NCBI GenBank assembly: GCA_020205615.1
Contig: CM035156.1
Coordinates: 19,123,128-19,187,127 of the forward strand
Reading direction: 5' to 3'
DNA: 64,000 nt
Source of the DNA: Panax quinquefolius
Lineage: Eukaryota > Streptophyta > Magnoliopsida > Apiales > Araliaceae
The position numbers and the translations under genes are program-made. Of this stretch, positions 57,699 to 64,000 are shown in pieces; the stretch's first letter is position 1; each line of letters opens with the position of its first letter. The notes beneath the pieces are model-generated. The model saw only the letters and a program-made list of their open reading frames with translations. It made no database searches and was not told the origin of the DNA.

Positions 57699-58080
57699 TA
57701 ATTGCTTTTCTTGTCATCCTCACGGAGTAATCACTGATGCCGAAATCATCTCCATCTAGCGCATCAACTGAAGAATGTCAATAAATTGTAGCCTTCACCG
57801 CGGAACTACTGCGAAACCCTAGACGACATCAAAATGCATCTCTCCACCACTGAATATGGTCCTTGGAAGATGTTGCACTCAATTTGCTATTTCAATTGTT
57901 TTTCCTGTCATCCTCACATAGTAATCACTCATGCCAAAATCATCTCCATCTAACGCATAACTGAAGAATGTCAATAAATAGTAGCCTTTACCGCGAAACC
58001 CTAGACGACTTCAAAATGCATCTCTCTGCTACTGAATATGGTCCTTAGAGGATGTTGCACTCAATTTGCTAATGTTGGCC
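57699..58080 (+). repeat. Tandem duplication, 194-bp period
   Basis: GTCATCCTCACGGAGTAATC at 57713 recurs as GTCATCCTCACATAGTAATC at 57907, and the following sequence (CGAAACCCTAGACGAC, CACTGAATATGGTCCTT) stays in step for nearly 190 bp. After it, the 20-bp word GATGTTGCACTCAATTTGCT and variants recur to about 58165. Confidence 0.85.
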
Positions 58081-58165
58081 AGTCATATCCACAGTGCCTC
58101 AAAGAGGATGTTGCACTTAATTTGCTAATGATGCACTCAATTTACTAATGCTCCAGTCAATTTGC

Positions 58166-59100
58166 TAATGATGTCCAATTACTTACTTTGTCTGACTTGA
58201 TGCATTTTAAATGTTTAAAATAATGCCACATAGAGTTTGTTTTGATTGGCTGAATGTCACATAATTGTGAATTTGCATGTATGTATTCTTTGCTGAATTC
58301 TTTTTGTTATATACTTTATTTATTTCAATTATGTCCAAATATAAATCCTAACTTTGCATAGTTGACAAATGTGTCATTAACATTTTGAAGCATGTTTAAT
58401 TTTAACTTGATGGTTATAAATTTACCTACAATGATGGGTTTACTAATATTTTTGAAGCATTGCTTTTCTTCTCCTTTTCCAACTGCAATACCTTTTTGGG
58501 TTTTCATTTTCACAAGGAAAATTGCTCTGTTTTGGCTGATAAAAAATTCTCCATGGGAATCTGCTTGGAAAAATTTGCCAAATGTGCTCATGCTTCTACT
58601 AATCAATTATTTGGTATGTCACTCCTCTTTTTACGATTTCTTATTAAATCTTCCTTATTTGAACGCTATATTGAGATGATTTTTAGTGGTCAGGTCATGA
58701 AGATTGAAGAACTTAATAATTCGGATGGTATTAAGGAATATTGGGTACTTGGAGAAGAATAGGACTGAAAATGTTAACTAGGTTGGTACAATTACAATTT
58801 TTTTACTGAATTCATTTAGAATTTTAAAGGCCTAAAACTAGATGAATTTAATGTATTCCCAAAATTTTTGGGTTCTTATTTGAAAATTAATCTTCTGTTG
58901 GTGGAAACAATAACGGGATTTATTTATAGTGTGTGTTTGTACCATTGTGCTCCACTTATATGAAAATGATGAAATAGAAACATGAAGCCTCTCTTAAATT
59001 TAAATATTTGTTAGGTATTTAGTTCAATTATGGCTATAATCTTGAATACGCGTATAAATTTCAGAAATTCTACTGAATTAAAGAAAATATAGGATAATAA
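58166..59100 (+). other. Non-coding or unidentified sequence between duplications and KUP fragment
   Basis: There is a short open stretch at about 58460-58620 (ending KKFSMGICLEKFAKCAHAST, then a GTATGTC donor-like site at 58615), and another at 58650-58762 (SGQVMKIEELNNSDGIKEYW). They may be exon fragments, but I do not recognise them. Confidence 0.3.
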
Positions 59101-59144
59101 GAATTTTTTTCAAAGTTTCAGTGAGCTTTGAATGGCAAATGAGG

Positions 59145-59257
59145 CAAAAATTAATGAAAATGGAAGATACCAAAGGTAGCATGTGGGGGGCTTTAGATCA
59201 GAAGGTTGATCAGCACATGGATGAGGAATAAGACTTATAAATATGTATAGAGAAAAA
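59145..59257 (+). pseudogene. KUP/HAK/KT potassium transporter, N-terminal exon fragment
   Basis: The frame from about 59155 reads MKMEDTKGSMWGALDQKVDQ, then HMDEE and a stop. After a frame change it reads MYREK before the donor GTAAG at 59258. Plant KUP/HAK transporters have this cytoplasmic N-terminus (a SMW.LDQK.DQPMDEEA motif, then a short stretch ending MYREKKFS). The stop and frame change show it is a pseudogene. It is the exon just before the fragment at 59842, and the intron (59258-59841) has proper GT and AG borders. Confidence 0.8.
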
Positions 59258-59841
59258 GTAAGATGCAATTTCTCTTTCTCTTTCTCATTCAATCTCTATT
59301 TTAGTCTTGCGTATATTCTTACCTTTTGTGTTCTGGCAACTGTAATTAGTATATAGGTATTATTTTCTATTTTACATCCTGACGTTTGACTACCTGAAGC
59401 TGAATCTATGAAAAGATTATTTTTTTAATATTAATTTCTAAAAATATTGTTTTCCAAATCTTACTTTAGAAGCTTCATGTTCATAATGATTATCTGGCAC
59501 CCAGATTATTTATGTATACGAGTGTGTATTTTAAGAATAATGTGTTCAAGAATAATTGAAGTGAAAGCATAGCGAAGAAATCTTTGAATGCATCTGTCTG
59601 AATTATGTCTCTCCAAGGATTTAGAATTTGTTTATGTTGCTTGATGTGATAGTATAATGTTAGAATTGCTTAACTCGGCTTTTTATTTGCAAATTGGATA
59701 GTAGCATTAAGTTTCATTACTATCCCTTTAAAATTTGTCGATTATAATTAACCATGTAGGGGATGGTGAGGCTATTTCATTTAATGGAAATTGTTTTAAG
59801 TTAAATATCGTCATTTGATGACTCAGTTTTGTTTCGTACAG
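59258..59841 (+). other. Intron of the KUP pseudogene
   Basis: Begins GTAAGATGC, ends TTTCGTACAG. It separates the N-terminal exon from the exon with the first conserved membrane motif. No feature was found in it. Confidence 0.65.
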
Positions 59842-59973
59842 AAATTCTCAACTTTATTGCTTTTGCGTCTTGCGTTACAGAGTCTTGGAGTGGTCTACGG
59901 AGACTTGGGAACTTCTCCTTTGTATGAATTTTACAATACCTTTCCACATGGAATCAACCATCTAGAGGGCCTT
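59842..59973 (+). pseudogene. KUP/HAK/KT potassium transporter, first membrane-region exon fragment
   Basis: Translation: [20 protein letters not shown], then [20 protein letters not shown]. The [15 protein letters not shown] block is the signature of KUP/HAK/KT potassium transporters, at the first transmembrane helix. Intact proteins continue with a further set of helices; here similarity ends near 59965 and AT-rich, MITE-like sequence (TACTCCGTCC) follows. Only about 45 codons remain, so no transporter can be made. Confidence 0.88.
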
Positions 59974-60226
59974 AAAATATTACTCCGTCCTTTATTATTT
60001 ATCTTTTTAAAATACATACATACATATTAAAAAAATAATTAATATTATATTTATTAATTATAAATTATTTTAATATTAATATTGTCATTACATTGAAAAA
60101 AGTGTTACTTGATGAATATAAAGTAATGAGAAAAGTAAAAGTATATTTAATACTTGATTTAATGTTATGTTTGGTGTTTGCTTCATCTTCCCTTTAGCTC
60201 ATAATCTTTTTATTTTTGGGTGGTAG
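59974..60226. other. AT-rich spacer with MITE-like left end
   Basis: It starts ATTACTCCGTCCTTTATTAT, like a Stowaway end, directly where the KUP exon breaks off. The matching inverted end is not found, so it is a truncated or mutated MITE at best. A T-rich stretch ending TTTTGGGTGGTAG precedes the next exon. Confidence 0.35.
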
Positions 60227-60440
60227 GAATTTGGATGTCAGGATGACAAGACATTTTGTGGGATATTTGATGGTCATGGTCCATGGGGGCATTTTGTTGT
60301 CAAGACAGTTCGAGAATTATTGTCGTTGTCTTTGTTGTGCAATTGGCAGGAGACACTTGCTGAAGCCTCACTTAACCCAGATTTTGATTTAGAGTCGAAT
60401 AAAAGGCTTTAGAGATTTAATTTATGGCATTCTTACTTTT
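60227..60440 (+). pseudogene. Protein phosphatase 2C exon fragment
   Basis: It follows an acceptor-like AG at 60225-60226. Translation: EFGCQDDKTFCGIFDGHGPW, GHFVVKTVRELLSLSLLCNW, QETLAEASLNPDFDLESNKR, L, then a stop at 60410-60412. The residues after the stop (RFNLWHSYF) still match the family, with a lost codon and further stops. The C-G-I-F-D-G-H-G-P-W-G motif is the metal-binding DGH motif of plant PP2C Ser/Thr phosphatases. It has no relation to the KUP gene upstream, which supports capture by a transposable element. Confidence 0.88.
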
Positions 60441-60926
60441 AAGACTGAGGATTTTAATTGAACAGAGAATTTCATCCGTGTTTCCTCCAAATGATGGCCC
60501 TGGCAAATATGTGAATGCAAACTTTTACTTTTTGTCAGCTTATTGCTTAATATAGCAATGATGATCTTAGATATATGGCTAGCAGGCTATGTATGTGTGT
60601 GGAATCGCATTACTATTCAATATCGATCATGTTCAAATGTTCAATTGTTGAACGGTCTTTGAGTTAATGTTTATATTTACTGTGGCAAAAGATCTATGAT
60701 TCCTTTCACCTTTCACTTATGAATTTCAAATCCTATGACTGAGCTATTATATATGGTTAGAACTAAAAGCTTTCTTCCCTTTGCATCAAACCATAACACT
60801 ATATGCTAAAATTAACTGTTAAATTGCTTTTGGAACCGTTTTAAAATTATGTCATTAAGTCACGTGAATAATATATATATATATATTTATATTAAAAGAC
60901 CAAAAAAAAATTCAGTTCTTCGAACT
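60441..60926. other. Non-coding sequence downstream of the PP2C fragment
   Basis: AT-rich, with a short (AT)n run near 60873-60885. No further exon is recognised. Confidence 0.4.
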
Positions 60927-60956
60927 AGTCCGTGTATTGCACGAACTATCAACTAA
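60927..60956 (+). other. Candidate Helitron 3' terminus (hairpin and CTAA)
   Basis: AGTCCGTG, loop TATTG, CACGAACT, then ATCAACTAA and a T. The CGTG/CACG core lies 13 bases from the end, as in known Helitrons. Confidence 0.4.
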
Positions 60957-61131
60957 TTTATATAAATTTTGGAAAGTTATTTATATTTGTGTATATATGT
61001 TGAGTAGCCGAAAGTGCATAAATTTTGTTCGAATTAATTCTTTTATACCACCTTTGCTATAAATTGATGTCGTATACTCCTTTCGTACCATAAAAAAAAA
61101 TATATTTTAAATAATTAGAGAGTTTCAAATA
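60957..61131. other. Intergenic, with a fragment of a second MITE end
   Basis: The TACTCCTTTCGTACCATAAA words at 61074 look like a Stowaway left end with no partner. Otherwise nothing is seen. Confidence 0.35.
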
Positions 61132-61372
61132 CTCCTTTCGTTTCAAATTAATTGTTCAGTTTTGACTTTTTTAAGTCAAATTGACTATTTTTAGAATTAA
61201 TAATTAAGCATATATAAATATATTTCTAAAATTAAGTAATAAATTGTATATACTTTCTTTTGGTTATAATTTCTTCACCTATATTTTAGAAAAAATAGTA
61301 AAAATTAGTTTTAAAATAGTCAATTTGATTTTGAAAAGTCAAACCTAAAGCAATTAATTGAGACGGAAGAAA
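61132..61372. mobile_element. Stowaway-like MITE with long imperfect TIRs (TSD TA)
   Basis: The left end CTCCTTTCGTTTCAAATTAA, then TTGTTCAGTTTTGACTTTTT, pairs with the right end AAAAGTCAAACCTAAAGCAA, TTAATTGAGACGGAAGAAA, giving TIRs of about 40-60 bp with mismatches. TA flanks both sides (61130-61131, 61373-61374). Non-coding, AT-rich interior. It could be transcribed as a hairpin. Confidence 0.8.
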
Positions 61373-61777
61373 TATATGATTAAAATGATTAAATCAAGAA
61401 ATAAATTTAAAAAGTACGTGAATCAAATCTTAACTTTCCATATGATAGAGATTTAATTAAATTATATCTATATATCTATATGTAATTTAGTCATTTAAAA
61501 AGTATTACTAATTATAATATTTATTTTTTATAATTTTATTGAATCATACCCAATTTAATTTTGAGGATATCTCAAATTAACTTTTAAAATTAATAATAAT
61601 AAGATGGAATTAATGTAAGAGTTTTCTACACAAATGACTAACTTTGATTTTATTTTTTTAAAATTTCTATCCGTGTTACAACTTTTAAATTAGAAAAAAA
61701 ATGAGAGAGAAAAGAAAAAAGAAAATCTAATCTCAATTCAGATACTCAAATAGAGGTATGAAATATTATAAGTATAT
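61373..61777. other. AT-rich intergenic sequence
   Basis: No gene or terminus was recognised. The last five bases, TATAT (61773-61777), are the candidate TSD of the next element. Confidence 0.45.
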
Positions 61778-62363
61778 TGTTGGGCCATGATATTTTAGAT
61801 ATTGGGCCAAAGGGATTGGGTCGAGTTACTTGGTTAATCTACCGGGTCATTTTAGTTGGGCCCGATCAGTTGGGTCCTCTTTGTTGGGTTGGGTCAGTGG
61901 GCTGACCCAACAGATATTTAAATATCTACATCTTTGACGGTAATAATGAGTAAGATAGTTGTTGACCGATATGTCTGCAAGACATTAATATGGATGAGAT
62001 TCAATCACCAAGGGTGGCAAACAGATGATGGATGTGGCGTGTCTTTGCGTGCGGTCAAAGATCGCCACCTCTACGGGACCTATGTCGATAGGTAGTGGGT
62101 GGCACAAGAAACCTGAAATAATAGTATATCATAGCAATGAAGTCATACATGCAAAGGTAACTGATAATTTTATCTCTCTCAATACACTAGATATTTTATC
62201 CTCCATTGTTAACCTTGTGATCGTATCGCATCGACTCTCACGCTCGAAAGCTATCCCCGACGGTTGGTGAAGCCGTCAAGCTTTTGGTGTTGATCGTGTT
62301 TATTGTGCAGGATCAGGACGTCTTTCGTGATTGGGACGTGGCAGAAGATCATAGGCGTTAACA
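61778..62363 (+). repeat. 5' LTR of the Tat-like element
   Basis: 586 bp, TG ... CA. It contains repeated TTGGG(C/T)C words (61780-61920) and CTCTCTCAATACACTAG near 62175-62190. The second LTR is not in the window, so the borders rest on the ends and the PBS only. Confidence 0.6.
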
Positions 62364-62383
62364 TTAAGCGCTAGAAGGAGGGG
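62364..62383 (+). other. Primer binding site of the Tat-like element
   Basis: TTAAGCGCTAGAAGGAGGGG. The usual form starts TTGGCGCTAG; two Gs are changed to A. Confidence 0.55.
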
Positions 62384-62446
62384 TCGTTTCTAGTGTCCTC
62401 GAAGTTTTCAATCACAATCTTTTCAGTTGTTCTACGTCGGAAGATG

Positions 62447-63180
62447 GTGAGGAGTAGAACTGTTACACTGGAGGGACAGTCGATGCCGAAGGGACGGCTT
62501 CCAAATATGAATCGGGGGGTTCTCATTCGAGAGCCCATGGTGAAGTCCGAAGATGGTTGGTTTTTGCTGCTAACAAGGAGCGTGATCATGGCCGAAGGCG
62601 AATAGAAGGCACCCCGCCTAGAACTCGACACCGAAATGGTCAGGACGACAAGGCTGCCAAGCTGGCGAAGATGGCAGACGAAGCAGATAAAGCTTTGGAG
62701 GTTCTCTTGAAGCAGAGCGAGGATATAGCTGAGCAGATGCTTCAGATGGCAGAGCTGAAGGACGAGGCGTCCAATTATAAGCAGATGCTTCAGATGGCAG
62801 AGCTGAGGGACGAGGCGTCCAATTATATCCAGTCTGAAAGATGTAGTAAGCCTAAAGATGGACAACCATGAGTTGGAAAACAGTCTATACACTTTGAAGA
62901 CATGTCTCGAGGTGGTCTTCAGGATCAAAGAAGACCCAGAAGCCATATTTCTAAGGATCCAGAGAATACAAATAATGCATTCTGCCTTGAGTATTCTCAC
63001 CACAGCGAAATGGCTCATCACCGAAGTAGATCCAGAAGTCACATTCCCGAGAATCCACTAAGGGCACACCGCCTTGTGGGTACTTGTCTTCGGAGAAATC
63101 CATCTAAAGCTGCAGTTTAGGATGGAAAGGGTCGAAACCGTTTAGAAGAAGCTTTAAGGAGGTTTATATCCAAATTGGTA
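62447..63180 (+). pseudogene. gag: gag N-terminal region of the Tat-like element, broken
   Basis: ATG at 62447 gives VTLEGQSMPKGRLPNMNRGV, LIREP in one frame. A shift near 62545-62560 gives VFAANKERDHGRRRIEGTPP, RTRHRNGQDDKAAKLAKMA, followed by a probable coiled coil (DEADKALEVLLKQSEDIAEQ). An in-frame 48-bp duplication (62734-62781 and 62782-62829) repeats QMLQMAELKDEASNYK. Later pieces are in other frames (RGGLQDQRRPRSHISKDPEN; HRSRSRSHIPENP), then a stop at 63118-63120 and RLEEALRRFISKLVEAEFID. The basic-then-coiled-coil layout fits gag of Tat/Athila-type elements. Several frameshifts make it non-functional. Confidence 0.65.
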
Positions 63181-63282
63181 GAAGCAGAGTTCATTGACGC
63201 TGTGTGCAGATAGATATTCTACTCCTCGACAATCGGTCAAAGGCAAAGTTTTGTCGGTTCGATTCAAAGACACAAAATTCAA

Positions 63283-63800
63283 TTTAGTAAGGAGGTTCGG
63301 GTGGACTCGCTGACCATTCGATGGTAGCCTTATTGGTAGGTGGTCCTTATAAATTTGCCAGGCCCTTAGTGGACGACAAACTTCATCGGTGTAAGGAGGT
63401 TCGGTCGGACTCGCTGACCATTCGATGGTAGCCTTATTGGCAGGAGTGTCCTTATGAATTTGTTCTACCCTGCGTGGTAAACAAATTCCATAGTCCTTTT
63501 AATATTATTTTACCCTGAGTGGTAAACAAATTCACGACGGTGTAAAGGAAATTCGGACTATGACCATTTCTTACTTGTTACTCGACCATTCGATGGTAGC
63601 CTTATTGGCGGGAGTGTCCTTATGAATTTGTTCTACCCGTGTGGTGAACAAATTCCATGGTCCTTATAAAATTGTTCTACCCCGGTGAGTGGTGAACAAA
63701 TGTCCTTATATACTTGTTCTACCTTATTAATTGACAAGAAATATTCACCCGTGTAAGTAATAGGGTAAACAAATTTCCGATGGTTTGCAAGGAGGATCTA
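63283..63800 (+). repeat. Tandem repeats in the non-coding part of the Tat-like element
   Basis: Three diverged units start at about 63283, 63392 and 63541 with GTAAGGAGGTTCGG-like words, followed by GACCATTCGATGGTAGCCTT and ATTGG. Between them, GAATTTGTTCTACCC and GTGGT(A/G)AACAAATTCC recur several more times at shorter spacing. No open frame. Such arrays are known in the untranslated regions of Tat/Athila-type elements. Confidence 0.8.
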
Positions 63801-64000
63801 AAGGATTCATCTTATTTGTATTCATGATCATGACCTTCCGTGTGAAATTTATACATGCAAAACCTATTTTATTTTATTTTGTTCAAGTGTTGAGTTCGAT
63901 TCATTGAGTTAGGTTCATCTTTTTATCCTGTAACAATCGATATACATACGGAATCATTTCTTAACTTAATCGTCGATTCGTATTAAATTAAGTTATATTC

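Larger units (their letters stand above)
57075..60956 (+). mobile_element. Candidate Helitron carrying gene fragments
   Basis: The 3' end candidate is AACTATCAACTAA at 60944-60956 followed by T, with a hairpin just upstream (60927-60947: AGTCCGTG-TATTG-CACGAACT, one mismatch in eight pairs). CTRR ends after a short hairpin are the Helitron 3' signature. The 5' end candidate is A|TCTATCTATAATAAG at 57074-57075, which fits the TC start but is weak. Inside are exon fragments of two unrelated host genes (KUP and PP2C) in the same orientation with introns, the usual cargo of a gene-capturing Helitron. No Rep/helicase is present, so it would be non-autonomous. The borders are inferred. Confidence 0.35.
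61778..64000 (+). mobile_element. Tat-like gypsy retrotransposon, 5' part (continues off-window)
   Basis: The LTR 61778-62363 starts TGTTGGGCC and ends GGCGTTAACA. It is followed directly by TTAAGCGCTAGAAGGAGGGG, a mutated form of the TTGGCGCTAGAAGGAGG PBS common in Tat-lineage elements. Then come gag remnants (to about 63180) and a non-coding tandem-repeat region (63283-63800). The 3' part is outside the window. Tat assignment rests on the PBS and the gag N-terminus. Confidence 0.7.

Noticed and set aside
58325..58762. Possible small gene on either strand
   Set aside because: Overlapping frames occur on both strands with no recognised domain. At most these are exon fragments within the candidate Helitron, noted as such.
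59974..60130. Stowaway MITE interrupting the KUP exon
   Set aside because: Only the left end (TACTCCGTCC) is seen. No matching inverted end or TA duplication was found, so it is kept only as a weak note.
62371..63042. Longest open frame of the window (223 codons, minus strand)
   Set aside because: It is antisense to the gag remnant of the Tat-like element, and its repeats (RLV.QLCHLKHLL) mirror the gag duplication. It has no domain.

Overview
The window is nuclear DNA of a flowering plant, probably a eudicot; the species cannot be named from it. It has introns with GT..AG borders, Stowaway MITEs, plant hAT and CACTA transposases, Ty3/gypsy and Ty1/copia fragments, and pieces of plant KUP potassium transporter and PP2C phosphatase genes. 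I see no intact host gene, no rRNA or tRNA gene and no CRISPR array. It is almost entirely transposable elements inserted into one another, and every coding region is partial or broken.

Positions 1-51157 are a nest, resolved by target-site duplications (TSDs). The outermost element is a CACTA (En/Spm) transposon on the minus strand; its TIR lies at 51157 and its far end is beyond the left edge. Three elements sit in it: (i) the 3' part of a hAT transposon (1-1907); (ii) a solo LTR (2388-5832, TSD TATTC), apparently in a CACTA intron; (iii) an LTR element X (6460-47318, minus) that splits the first transposase exon. Removing X restores the reading frame from 47319 to 6459. Inside X are an LTR-only element with a 343-bp interior (6804-14219, TSD ATTAT), a truncated autonomous gypsy element A (15262-22208, plus) and a solo LTR W (23859-46740, minus, TSD AATAA). 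Inside W is gypsy element B (25039-43795, plus, TSD AAATT). Inside B are gypsy element C (29624-38444, plus) and a displaced 3' end plus LTR called D (40546-43111).

Most of these LTRs belong to one superfamily. They are about 2.4-4.1 kb, start TGTGAGACCC, end GGGGGCGTCACA, have a TATAAATA promoter, and carry a PBS matching initiator tRNA-Met. Large LTRs plus a gag-PR-RT-RH-IN order fit a Tekay/Del-like chromovirus (inference). Downstream of the TATA box the LTRs are built from tandem repeats that can fold into hairpins.

Positions 47625-51157 are the CACTA 5' region: a foldback with 118-bp arms, a 100-bp-period tandem array in which each unit holds a 12-bp inverted repeat, a long AT-rich tract, and subterminal repeats next to the TIR.

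Positions 51161-64000 are a patchwork: a 1.6-kb non-autonomous LTR element with a TGGCGCC-type PBS (TSD ATGGT), a collapsed copia relic, a Stowaway MITE, a 240-bp tandem duplication of leader-like sequence, a candidate Helitron (57075-60956) carrying KUP and PP2C exon fragments, a second MITE, and the 5' end of a Tat-like gypsy element that runs off the right edge.

The genes do not work together as a pathway. The window is best read as a record of successive insertions, LTR-LTR recombination and deletions. All calls come from reading the sequence by eye; no database or alignment was run.
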